From: Cohaesibacter gelatinilyticus
Lineage (GTDB): Bacteria > Pseudomonadota > Alphaproteobacteria > Rhizobiales > Cohaesibacteraceae
Reading direction: 5' to 3'
NCBI RefSeq assembly: GCF_900215605.1
Contig: NZ_OBEL01000003.1
Span: 248,001 to 312,000 of the forward strand
Length of the DNA stretch: 64,000 nt
Below are positions 26,422-35,594 of the stretch, piece after piece. Numbering within the stretch: position 1 is the first letter of the stretch; the number at the start of each line of letters is the position of its first letter. Made by a program: the position numbers and the translations under genes. A model generated the notes under the pieces. The model saw only the letters and a list, made by a program, of their open reading frames with translations, did no database searches and was not told the origin of the DNA.

Positions 26422-28845
26422 ATGACCAATAGTTCCGATCCAATTCATGAAGAGCCGAAGCTTGAGGGCGAGCAGCGATCTGCTGTGGCCAATATCATGG
26501 TCTGGCTTCAGGCCCGTCCCTTTCTATTGGTTTTGCTGACTGCCCTGCTTTTTCTTATTGGGGTTGGACTTTTCTGGATAACGCCGAAACTTGGCTTTGT
26601 TGCGGGTTTATTGTGGGCACTTGTCGGCATTCTGGTCACGCTTCTGATCGGACAACATCAAGCTCCTCTTCCTGTTTCCGTTCAAACGACCGAACAAGAC
26701 CATGAAAATGAGCAAGTGGAACTGGATCTATCCAGTCATCTGAACTTGCTGGATAGCGAGCTGGAGAAGCTCCATGATCAGAACTGGGAATTGCGCGAGG
26801 CTGAGCTGAAATATAACGCGCTTCTCAATCGTCAAGGAGACATCATCATCCAGCAAGGAGATGACGGAACCATCCATTTCGCCAACAAGGCTTTCGATGA
26901 TTGGTTCGATCGGGGTGACAAGGAAATACCGTTCCAATGTGAAGAAGGCAGTCTGGTCGATATGGATCCGGATCATCTTGTTGAAGATGCAGGAGCCATG
27001 CAGGAACAAAATCGTGAGCGATCCGATATTCGCCAATATTCGCAAGGTCAGCTCAACGACACCCTGCTTCATGAAAAACTCATCGAAACCACACAAGGGC
27101 CACGCTGGTTCCGCTGGACGGAGACCTTGATGCGTTCTGCGCAACGCAAGGAAACCTTGCGACTGATCATTGCCCGCGATATCACTGCCTATAAACGTGT
27201 AGAGGCAGCAAGTGAAGCCAAGTCACGTTTTCTTGCAACCATCAGCCACGAAATGCGCACACCATTGAATGGCGTGATCGGCATGGCTAATTTGCTGGAA
27301 CAAACGGAACTCAACCCAGAACAGATCAGTTATGTTCAGGCTCTGCGTCAATCCGGATCTTCCCTTCTCTCGCTGGTCAATGATGTGCTGGATCTCTCAC
27401 GTGTTGAAGCCGGCAAGTTGACCTTGAAAGAAGACTGGACATCACCCATCCAGATCGTTGAGGAAGTTGCTGAATTGCTGGCACCCAATGCTCAGGGAAA
27501 AGGCCTGTCCATTGCAAGTTGGATGGCGCCGGATCTGCCGGAAAAAGTCTTGCTGGATCCTGTGCGCGTGCGTCAGATTCTGATCAATCTCCTGGGCAAT
27601 GCCATCAAGTTTACCGACAGCGGTGCCATCAATATCTCACTGGAACTTTGCCTCCCCGCTCAGGCGCATGAGCTTCTTGGCAAGGAGTTGGATCTGGAGC
27701 AAAGTTTGCTGCATTTCTCTGTGCGCGATACTGGCATTGGCATTGAGGTAGATGAGCTTGAGCGTTTGTTTGAGGAGTTCGAGCAGATCGATACCGGGCG
27801 TAGCCGTCGTCATGATGGGGCAGGATTGGGGCTGGCCATTTCCCGTCATCTGGCCCAGTTGATGCAAGGTGATCTGATGGCTTCCAGTACGCCTGGTAAG
27901 GGAAGCCTCTTCAGTCTTTATCTTCCCGTAGCGGCTTTGGCACAGGAAGAAACAGAAGACAACGCCAAACCGCTGAAAGGGAAAAGCTTGCTTGGCATCG
28001 ATCTCACTTCTGCTGATGAGCTGGCTTTTCGCTCTTATTGTCAGGATTGGGGCTTGAGCTTTCATTCCCTGACCAGTCAGCAATGGATCGCACAGGAAGA
28101 TAACAATCTTGCACCAGATCATATCCTGATCAATGGTGCTGATTCGGAGCGGAGCCAGAAAATCCTTGATGTTTTTGATCCGGAGATTACCGGAATATTG
28201 ACACGTCCCCTTCCCCGTCGACGTATTGTGCTGATTGAGCCGTCCGAGCGTTCCATGATCGCTCAGATGCGTGAGACGGGCATGACCAGCTATCTTGTAA
28301 AGCCGGTGCGCAAATCCTCTCTCTGGGCTGGCTTGCAAGGCGAAGCAGCTGTTCATACAGCATCGGAAGGGGTCGAACCCGCAGATGAAAAACCATCTGC
28401 TCCAATCACGACCGAGAGCGAAGCAGAACAACATGACAAGGAAACCTCTGATAAGCTGCATGTTTTGCTGGTAGAGGACAATGAGATCAATGCCCTTCTC
28501 GCCAAGTCCATTCTGACCAAGGCCAATATCAAGGTCTCTATGGCCCAATCAGGTCAACAGGCTTTGGAACTGTATGATGAGCAAGCGGAGCATCCATTTG
28601 ACGTTGCGCTTCTCGATCTGCATATGCCAGATATGGATGGATTGTCTCTTTTTGATCAGATGAAAAAGCGTGATCAGGTAACTGGGTGTTCCATTCCCAA
28701 AGTTGCCTTCACCGCCGATGCCTTGCAGGAAACCCGCAAGACTTGTCTGGCGCATGGTTTTGCAGATTTCATCGTCAAACCGGTTGATCCGCAGAATTTG
28801 ATCAACACAGTGCATGCTACTGCCAGTCAATCAAATCATAAGTGA
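26422..28845 (+). CDS. Membrane-anchored hybrid sensor histidine kinase with pseudo-receiver and receiver
   Basis: 807 residues. Two transmembrane helices (about 34-53 and 57-76) with almost no periplasmic loop, a coiled coil (about 95-128), a PAS domain ([20 protein letters not shown]), HisKA with His276 in [13 protein letters not shown], HATPase ([27 protein letters not shown]), then a region at about 520-645 that looks like a receiver without a phospho-acceptor Asp but keeping VKPVR, and a C-terminal true receiver (LLVEDNEIN, Asp732 in [11 protein letters not shown], Lys in IVKPVD). Signal and partner are unknown; no response regulator or phosphotransfer gene is adjacent. Upstream of olsB in the same direction. 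Confidence 0.92.
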   Translation: MTNSSDPIHEEPKLEGEQRSAVANIMVWLQARPFLLVLLTALLFLIGVGLFWITPKLGFVAGLLWALVGILVTLLIGQHQAPLPVSVQTTEQDHENEQVELDLSSHLNLLDSELEKLHDQNWELREAELKYNALLNRQGDIIIQQGDDGTIHFANKAFDDWFDRGDKEIPFQCEEGSLVDMDPDHLVEDAGAMQEQNRERSDIRQYSQGQLNDTLLHEKLIETTQGPRWFRWTETLMRSAQRKETLRLIIARDITAYKRVEAASEAKSRFLATISHEMRTPLNGVIGMANLLEQTELNPEQISYVQALRQSGSSLLSLVNDVLDLSRVEAGKLTLKEDWTSPIQIVEEVAELLAPNAQGKGLSIASWMAPDLPEKVLLDPVRVRQILINLLGNAIKFTDSGAINISLELCLPAQAHELLGKELDLEQSLLHFSVRDTGIGIEVDELERLFEEFEQIDTGRSRRHDGAGLGLAISRHLAQLMQGDLMASSTPGKGSLFSLYLPVAALAQEETEDNAKPLKGKSLLGIDLTSADELAFRSYCQDWGLSFHSLTSQQWIAQEDNNLAPDHILINGADSERSQKILDVFDPEITGILTRPLPRRRIVLIEPSERSMIAQMRETGMTSYLVKPVRKSSLWAGLQGEAAVHTASEGVEPADEKPSAPITTESEAEQHDKETSDKLHVLLVEDNEINALLAKSILTKANIKVSMAQSGQQALELYDEQAEHPFDVALLDLHMPDMDGLSLFDQMKKRDQVTGCSIPKVAFTADALQETRKTCLAHGFADFIVKPVDPQNLINTVHATASQSNHK

Positions 28846-29037
28846 TTGCGATATAGGAAGGATTTATTCTTTGCCAAGCGTCATATAACTGTGCAATTCT
28901 ATATTTAAGTTGATTTGTCAAAGTGATGATTTGTCGGGCATGTTTTGGCTCGCGAACTTGCAAAATGCACAACCGCCTTGATGCCTCTTTCAACCGAAGC
29001 TGATATTGGCCCGGGCTTGTGATAGAAGGCAAAGACA

Positions 29038-30012
29038 ATGGCTCAGAAACGTCTTTCAAATTCGGCTCAGATCGAAGGGCATCCACACAAGATCGCTCAA
29101 CGCCCTATTCCTCCTTCCCTTCCCAAAAAGCTGATTTCCGCCATGCGGCGCAATCGCCTCAAAGATGGCCGGCGGATCTCTTCTGCACCCTTGACTCTTG
29201 GTCGCATTGGCTCGCTGGAAATCCGTCTGGCGCAAACGGAGCGGGAGGTAAAGAAAGCCCAGCGGTTGCGTTACAAGGTCTTTTACAAGGAAATGGGAGC
29301 CAAACCGAGCAACCAGACCAAATTGACTCGTCGTGATGCAGATGCCTTTGATGCCATTTGCGATCATCTTCTGGTACTGGATCATGCTTGCCCCAAAAAG
29401 AAGTTTCGTAAAAATGAGCCTCGTATCGTTGGTACCTATCGTTTGCTACGGCAGGACCGGGCGGATATGTTTGGTGGCTTTTACTCAGCCAATGAATTCA
29501 ACATCCAGCCCATGCTGGAGCGCCACCCTGATGCGCGTTTTTTGGAGCTGGGCCGCTCCTGTGTCCTGAAAGATTATCGTACCAAACGTACGATTGAGCT
29601 GCTCTGGCAAGGCATCTGGGCCTATGTCCAGATCCATCGCATTGATGTGATGTTCGGTTGCGCTTCTCTGGCTGGTACTGATCCGAAAGAGCTTGCAGAG
29701 CCCCTCACCTTCCTTTCAAAGCAAGGCGACGTTCCAAAGGAATGGAATGTGGAAGCTTGGCCAGATATAGCAGTGCCACTGCAACAGATGAAGCCACAAG
29801 AGCTGAATGACAGAAAGGCACTGCGTCAGCTTCCGCCACTGGTCAAAGCCTATATGCGCATTGGTTGCTATTTTGGCTCATCTGCGATGGTTGACCATCA
29901 ATTCGGCACAACGGATGTTTTCATCATCATGCCGATTGATCGGATTGATCGGAAATATATAGAGCATTACAGCACCGACCATGTGAAATCGGCGGTCGAA
30001 CAGCGCGGCTAA
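29038..30012 (+). CDS. olsB: OlsB-type L-ornithine N(alpha)-acyltransferase (GNAT)
   Basis: 324 residues. The core is a GNAT-like acyltransferase (PF13444 type): AQRLRYKVFYKEMGA, DAICDHLLVLD, RIVGTYRLLR, FLELGRSCVLKDYRTKRTIELLWQGIWAY and DVMFGCASLAGTDP. This pattern is that of OlsB, which makes lyso-ornithine lipid from ornithine and 3-hydroxyacyl-ACP, the first step towards phosphorus-free membrane lipids. olsA is not adjacent; the plsC family gene at 44572 could in principle act as the second acyltransferase but is more simply PlsC. A basic N-terminal tail of about 50 residues precedes the domain. Confidence 0.85.
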   Translation: MAQKRLSNSAQIEGHPHKIAQRPIPPSLPKKLISAMRRNRLKDGRRISSAPLTLGRIGSLEIRLAQTEREVKKAQRLRYKVFYKEMGAKPSNQTKLTRRDADAFDAICDHLLVLDHACPKKKFRKNEPRIVGTYRLLRQDRADMFGGFYSANEFNIQPMLERHPDARFLELGRSCVLKDYRTKRTIELLWQGIWAYVQIHRIDVMFGCASLAGTDPKELAEPLTFLSKQGDVPKEWNVEAWPDIAVPLQQMKPQELNDRKALRQLPPLVKAYMRIGCYFGSSAMVDHQFGTTDVFIIMPIDRIDRKYIEHYSTDHVKSAVEQRG

Positions 30013-30034
30013 TTATTCACTGATATCAGATACA

Positions 30035-30061
30035 AAAAAGGGCCCCTGAGAGGCCCTTTTT
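30035..30061. terminator. Bidirectional terminator between olsB and maeB
   Basis: AAAAAGGGCC, loop CCTGAGA, GGCCCTTTTT; T-runs on both strands between two convergent genes. Confidence 0.9.
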
Positions 30062-30082
30062 CCTTGATCTTCATTCTGGCAA

Positions 30083-32362
30083 TCATGCGCCAAGATTATA
30101 GGCAGCCAAAGCAGCCATATTGAGGATCTCGCTATCGCGTGCTCCGAGCGAGACAATCTGAACTGGTTTATCCAGACCTACCAGCAACGGACCCATGATG
30201 GTCGAGCCACCCAGCTCCTGCAGCATCTTGGTGGAGATGGAAGCAGCATGGAAGGCCGGCATAACCAGAACGTTTGCCGGGCCGGACAGACGACAGAAGG
30301 GATACGCTGCCATCAGGTCGCTATTCAGAGCCACGTCAGCAGCCATCTCGCCTTCATATTCAAAATCAACCCGGCGACGATCAAGAAGCTTTACAGCATC
30401 ACGCAGGTTGTCAGAACGCTCCCCTTCCGGATGCCCGAAGGTAGAGTAAGCAAGGAAGGCAACACGAGGCTCGATACCCAGCTTGCGTGCTGCGCCAGAG
30501 GCTTCTTCTGCGATGTCAGCCAGTTCTTCTGAATTTGGCATATCATGCACGGCAGTATCAGCAACGAGCACTGTACGGTCCTTACAGAGCGAAATGGTCA
30601 CACCAATCACTCGGTGGCCCGGGCGCGGATCGATGACTTTCTGAACATCCTCCAGAACGATGGAATAATTGCGGGTCACGCCTGAAATCATCGCATCCGC
30701 ATCACCCATCGCAACCATGGAAGCGCCAAAAATGTTGCGATCATTGTTCACCAGACGCACGCAGTCGCGATAGAGATAGCCCTTGCGCTGCAAGCGACGG
30801 AAAAGATGATCGGCATAATCCTCAGAGCGAGTCGAATTTCGGGCATTGACCAACTCGATACCCGGACGGTTCAGATCAATCCCGGCTTTCTGGGCGGTGC
30901 GACGCACGTCGTCATCGCGGCCAATCAGAATGGCCGTACCGAGTTCCTCGTTGGCGAAGGAAATAGCGGCGCGCATGACTTGCTCTTCCTCACCTTCAGC
31001 AAAAACAACGCGTTTTGGATTGCGGCGAACTTTGGAATAGACGCGCTGCAGCGTTGAGGCCAAAGGATCGCGGCGGGCAGAAAGCTGCTGGGCATAATCA
31101 GCCAAATCCAGAATAGGACGCTGGGCGACACCACTTTCCATCGCTGCTTTGGCAACTGCTGGCGGAATAGCAGAAATCAGACGTGGATCAAACGGCACCG
31201 GAATGATGTAATCAGGACCGAATTTCGGACGATTGCCCTGATAGGCATTGGCCACCTCATCCGGCACATCTTCGCGAGCCAGAGCCGCAATAGCGCGAGC
31301 AGCTTCCACTTTCATGTGATCATTGATCTCGGTGGCGCGCACATCCAAAGCACCACGGAAGATATAGGGGAAGCCGAGAACGTTGTTGACCTGATTGGGA
31401 TAGTCAGAACGACCGGTGGCCACAATGGCATCTTCACGCACGGCATGGGCTTCTTCCGGTGTGATTTCCGGATCTGGATTGGCCATGGCAAAAATGATTG
31501 GCGATGGAGCCATGCTCTTGACCATCTCAGGCGTCAAAGCGCCTTTAACGGATACGCCGAAGAAAACATCAGCACCATCCATGGCTTCTGCCAGAGAGCG
31601 TACTTCGGTTGGAACAGCATGAGCGGACTTCCACTGGTTCATGCCCTCTTCACGACCTTGATAGATCGGGCCTTTGGTGTCGCACAGAATAACATTTTCG
31701 TGCGGAATACCCATGGCTTTGACCAGCTCGATACAGGCAATACCAGCAGCCCCCGCCCCATTACAGACGACCTTTGTGTCCTTGAGGTCGCGTCCGGTCA
31801 GATGCATGGCATTGAACAGGCCAGCTGCTGCAATGATGGCGGTGCCATGCTGGTCATCATGAAAGACCGGGATATCCATGACTTCCTTGAGCTTTTGCTC
31901 AATGATGAAACATTCTGGAGCCTTGATGTCTTCCAGATTGATGCCACCAAAGGAAGGGCCGAGATAGCGCACGGCATTGATGAAGGTATCAGGATCTTGG
32001 GTATCAATTTCCAGATCGATGGAATCCACATCAGCAAAGCGTTTGAAGAGAACGGATTTCCCTTCCATCACAGGCTTGGAGGCAAGAGCCCCAAGATTAC
32101 CAAGACCCAGAATGGCAGAGCCGTTGGTGATCACGGCGACGACATTGCCGCGAGCGGTATAATCAAAGGCACGGGAAGGATCTTCTGCAATGGCCCGAAC
32201 AGGAGCTGCCACACCCGGAGAATAGGCCAGCGACAAATCACGCTGGGTCGCCATGGGTTTGGTGGGTACAATTTCCAGCTTGCCCGGCCGGCCTTGCTGA
32301 TGGAATTTCAGCGCTTCCTCATCGGTGACGGTTACACCGTTCTTGATATTGTCCTGTCCCAC
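30083..32362 (-). CDS. maeB: NADP-dependent malic enzyme with C-terminal phosphotransacetylase-like domain
   Basis: 759 residues. Residues 1-430 are a malic enzyme: SLAYSPGVAAPVRAI, GLGNLGALASKPVMEGK, HDDQHGTAIIAAAGL (metal/malate site) and the NAD(P)-binding GAGAAGIACIEL. Residues 440-759 form a phosphate acetyl/butyryltransferase domain (RVVFAEGEEEQVMRAA, SGVTRNYSIVLEDVQKVI). In MaeB proteins this PTA part is thought to be catalytically inactive and to sense acetyl-CoA. It converts malate to pyruvate and CO2, supplying NADPH and pyruvate. Divergent from mutS. Confidence 0.96.
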   Translation of the reverse strand: MGQDNIKNGVTVTDEEALKFHQQGRPGKLEIVPTKPMATQRDLSLAYSPGVAAPVRAIAEDPSRAFDYTARGNVVAVITNGSAILGLGNLGALASKPVMEGKSVLFKRFADVDSIDLEIDTQDPDTFINAVRYLGPSFGGINLEDIKAPECFIIEQKLKEVMDIPVFHDDQHGTAIIAAAGLFNAMHLTGRDLKDTKVVCNGAGAAGIACIELVKAMGIPHENVILCDTKGPIYQGREEGMNQWKSAHAVPTEVRSLAEAMDGADVFFGVSVKGALTPEMVKSMAPSPIIFAMANPDPEITPEEAHAVREDAIVATGRSDYPNQVNNVLGFPYIFRGALDVRATEINDHMKVEAARAIAALAREDVPDEVANAYQGNRPKFGPDYIIPVPFDPRLISAIPPAVAKAAMESGVAQRPILDLADYAQQLSARRDPLASTLQRVYSKVRRNPKRVVFAEGEEEQVMRAAISFANEELGTAILIGRDDDVRRTAQKAGIDLNRPGIELVNARNSTRSEDYADHLFRRLQRKGYLYRDCVRLVNNDRNIFGASMVAMGDADAMISGVTRNYSIVLEDVQKVIDPRPGHRVIGVTISLCKDRTVLVADTAVHDMPNSEELADIAEEASGAARKLGIEPRVAFLAYSTFGHPEGERSDNLRDAVKLLDRRRVDFEYEGEMAADVALNSDLMAAYPFCRLSGPANVLVMPAFHAASISTKMLQELGGSTIMGPLLVGLDKPVQIVSLGARDSEILNMAALAAYNLGA

Positions 32363-32694
32363 GTCGGGCTTCCTCTTCTCTCAAAACAATCAGCGGCTTT
32401 GACGCTGGTATGCGCAGCTTGAAAGGTTGGTCCTTGCGCGCAAATCACACCATCATTCATGTAAATCGGATCACGAGTTATGCACATTATTGCAAGCTGC
32501 TTCCAGTCGCAATCAGCCAAAAGGTTTCCTTTTGTGGTCTAGACACCCGCTTTGTTGTTAATGTGCGAAAAAATTGACGGGGATTCGCCTCTCCAGCCCA
32601 AGAATATGACGAAAAAAGACCAGGATTTCCGGGCTGGATCGAGTATGAATGTCCCCCAAAATCTATCGCACAAGGATAAATCAGGCCCCAAGTG
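32363..32694. other. Divergent intergenic region between maeB and mutS
   Basis: About 330 bases without a credible gene. A weak long-range dyad (CCAGCCC at 32597-32603 with GGGCTGG at 32632-32638) is the only structure noticed. It must hold the promoters for maeB and mutS, but I could not assign -35/-10 boxes with confidence. Confidence 0.5.
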
Positions 32695-35445
32695 ATGAAC
32701 GAGCAGAAGAATATCGCCAGCCAGCCACAGGGTACGAAAGTCGGTGGGAAAATTGCCATAGAACCTGGGCAAAAGATCACGCCCATGATGGAGCAATTCA
32801 TCGAAATCAAGAATGCCAATTCCGATTGTCTGCTTTTCTATCGTATGGGCGATTTCTATGAGCTGTTTTTCGAGGATGCAGTTCATGCTGCCCAAGCACT
32901 CGGGATTACCCTGACCAAACGCGGCAAGCATCAGGGGCAGGATATCCCTATGTGCGGCGTACCGATCCATGCAGCGGACGGTTATCTGGATCGATTGATC
33001 GCTCTTGGTTTCAAGGTTGCGGTGTGTGAACAGACAGAAGATCCGGCAGAAGCCAAGAAACGTGGCTCCAAATCAGTGGTTCGGCGAGAAGTGGTGCGTC
33101 TGGTAACTCCCGGCACGCTGACCGAGGATAGTTTGCTTGATGCTGCCAGCTCCAATTATCTGACAGCCATTGCCCGGGTGAAAACCGGTGAGCAGGAAGA
33201 GGCGCTCTATGGTCTTTCCTGGTTGGAGCTCTCAACCGGCGAGTTCGGTGTCCAACAAGTCGACCACCTGCGCCTCAACGCAGAATTGGCGCGCCTTGAT
33301 CCACGCGAAATCATCCTTTCCGACAATATCCTGCAAGAGTCAGACATCCGCGCACTGAACGAAGAGGTGAGGGGAGCATTATCTCCGGTTCCCCGGGCTT
33401 TCTTTGATGGTTCAACCGCAGCAGACCGTCTGAAAGACTATTTCAAGGTCTCTACCCTTGATGGGTTTGGTCAGTTTGAACGGGTTGAATTGATGGCTGC
33501 AAGTGCCGTTCTTGCCTATGTCGAGAAAACCCAACTGGGCGCGCGCCCACCTCTTAGCCCGCCTGTGCGGGAAATCTCCGCCCGAACCGTGTCCATTGAT
33601 GCTGCGACCCGGACCAATCTGGAACTGATCCGTACGTTGTCGGGTGAAAAGAGAGGCTCACTTCTTTCGACCATCGATAAAACGCTCACAGGCGGTGGCT
33701 CTCGTTTGCTTGCAGCGCGCCTTGCATCTCCTTTGGTGGAGCTGGGAGAGATTATTGCACGGCAAGATTCCGTCAGTTGGTTTTTGGAACAGACTGGTCT
33801 TCGTGAAGATCTATCCGATGCCATAAAAATAGCACCTGATATGCCACGATCGTTGTCGCGGCTCTCTCTTGGCCGCGGCGGTCCACGTGATCTGCTGGCC
33901 ATTCGTGGTGGTTTTGCTTCCAGTATCACTCTGTTGGCACAGCTTGGACAAAGCGTCGAACCTGAGCAATTACCAGCAGAACTGCTTCGTTCTTATGAAG
34001 CTCTTTCTGCTTTGCCTCAAAATCTTGGTACGCTTTTGGGCGCAGCATTGGATGACGAAGTGCCATTGCTGGCCCGCGATGGTGGCTTTGTGCGTTCGGG
34101 ATATGATCCAAGCCTTGATGAGTTACGCTCGCTGCGTGATGAAAGTCGCCGCGTGATTGCATCACTGCAAGCCGATTATGCAGACCTGACCGGCATCAAA
34201 AGCATCAAGGTCAAGCATAACAATGTGCTTGGCTACTTTGTCGAAGTCACCGCCAACAATGCCGACAAACTGATGTCGGTACCATTGAACGAGACCTTTA
34301 TTCATCGCCAGACATTGGCCAATGCCGTGCGATTCACCACTACGGAACTGGCGGATCTGGAGGCGAAGATTGCTTCGGCCGCAGGCAAAGCCTTGGCAAT
34401 CGAACAGGACATTTTCGCCCATCTGGAGCGAGAAGTTCTGGCTGCCAGCGATATGATCAAGAACGCCTCTCATGCGTTGGCGGTGCTGGATGTTTCCATC
34501 GCTCTGGCCTTGCTGGCAGAAGAGCAGAATTACTGCCGCCCCGTGATAGATGAGAGTCTGGCCTTTCATGTCGAGGGCGGCCGCCATCCGGTGGTCGAGC
34601 AAGCGCTTATGAGCGACGGTGCCGATGCCTTTGTCGCCAATGATTGCAATCTCAGCCCGCAAAATGGTGAAACCAACGGCAAGATCTGGCTGATGACCGG
34701 TCCTAATATGGCTGGTAAATCGACATTTCTGCGCCAAAATGCGCTGATTGCCATTTTGGCGCAGATGGGGTCCTTCGTGCCCGCATCCAACGCTCATATC
34801 GGTCTGATTGATCGGCTTTTCTCTCGTGTCGGAGCAGCGGACGATCTAGCGCGTGGCCGGTCCACCTTCATGGTGGAAATGGTTGAGACCGCTGCCATTC
34901 TGAATCAGGCTGGTGAACGCTCGTTGGTGATTCTTGATGAAATCGGACGTGGTACGGCGACCTTTGATGGCCTCTCCATTGCCTGGGCTACGATCGAGAA
35001 CCTGCATGATGTGAACAAATCTCGCTCTCTCTTTGCCACCCATTACCACGAGCTGACAGTCCTGCACGAAAAATTGCCACGTCTGGTCAATGCAACGGTC
35101 AAGGTCAAGGAATGGAAAGGCGATGTGGTTTTCTTGCATGAGATCATCCCCGGTGCAGCTGACCGTTCCTATGGCATCCAGGTGGCCAAATTGGCAGGTT
35201 TGCCGCCTGCAGTTGTGGGGCGCGCAAAGGCCGTGCTGGAACATCTGGAAGAGGGTGATCGCCAATCCAACGCCAAGACCATGATCGATGATCTGCCTCT
35301 TTTCCATGCAACTGCCCATGTAATGAGCAATGAGGAAGAGGAACCTGATGAGCTGCGTGTTGCACTTCAGGATGTCAATCCGGATGACCTCAGCCCAAGA
35401 CAGGCGCACGAAATGCTCTATCAGTTAAAAGGAATGCTACAATAG
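32695..35445 (+). CDS. mutS: DNA mismatch repair protein MutS
   Basis: 916 residues. The mismatch-reading Phe-X-Glu motif is present ([13 protein letters not shown], Phe54-Tyr55-Glu56), followed by connector, lever and clamp domains and the ABC-type ATPase: Walker [16 protein letters not shown] (from about residue 669), Walker [17 protein letters not shown] and [10 protein letters not shown]. The C-terminal segment has [14 protein letters not shown], the tetramerisation tail. Starts are GTG 32692 or ATG 32695, with no good ribosome site; ATG is given. mutL is not in the window. glnD follows in the same direction. Confidence 0.97.
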   Translation: MNEQKNIASQPQGTKVGGKIAIEPGQKITPMMEQFIEIKNANSDCLLFYRMGDFYELFFEDAVHAAQALGITLTKRGKHQGQDIPMCGVPIHAADGYLDRLIALGFKVAVCEQTEDPAEAKKRGSKSVVRREVVRLVTPGTLTEDSLLDAASSNYLTAIARVKTGEQEEALYGLSWLELSTGEFGVQQVDHLRLNAELARLDPREIILSDNILQESDIRALNEEVRGALSPVPRAFFDGSTAADRLKDYFKVSTLDGFGQFERVELMAASAVLAYVEKTQLGARPPLSPPVREISARTVSIDAATRTNLELIRTLSGEKRGSLLSTIDKTLTGGGSRLLAARLASPLVELGEIIARQDSVSWFLEQTGLREDLSDAIKIAPDMPRSLSRLSLGRGGPRDLLAIRGGFASSITLLAQLGQSVEPEQLPAELLRSYEALSALPQNLGTLLGAALDDEVPLLARDGGFVRSGYDPSLDELRSLRDESRRVIASLQADYADLTGIKSIKVKHNNVLGYFVEVTANNADKLMSVPLNETFIHRQTLANAVRFTTTELADLEAKIASAAGKALAIEQDIFAHLEREVLAASDMIKNASHALAVLDVSIALALLAEEQNYCRPVIDESLAFHVEGGRHPVVEQALMSDGADAFVANDCNLSPQNGETNGKIWLMTGPNMAGKSTFLRQNALIAILAQMGSFVPASNAHIGLIDRLFSRVGAADDLARGRSTFMVEMVETAAILNQAGERSLVILDEIGRGTATFDGLSIAWATIENLHDVNKSRSLFATHYHELTVLHEKLPRLVNATVKVKEWKGDVVFLHEIIPGAADRSYGIQVAKLAGLPPAVVGRAKAVLEHLEEGDRQSNAKTMIDDLPLFHATAHVMSNEEEEPDELRVALQDVNPDDLSPRQAHEMLYQLKGMLQ

Positions 35446-35594
35446 GGGCGTGAATGGGGAAGGTGGGACCCAAGGTCTCACTTGACGCTTGTTGAATAAA
35501 TCCTGACCCTTGTTCATGTCGGTAGGTCACTTGGCCTTCAATTTGCTTGAGAAATGGGCAAAGCGTATCACCGCAAACAGAAAGCCAGCTCACC

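Noticed and set aside
29038-30012. Autoinducer synthase (LuxI) for the GNAT-like protein
   Set aside because: Motifs and length fit OlsB; the LuxI signature residues are absent.
31316-32422. A 368-codon open frame on the plus strand opposite maeB
   Set aside because: Shadow of maeB; no domain, and no ribosome site.
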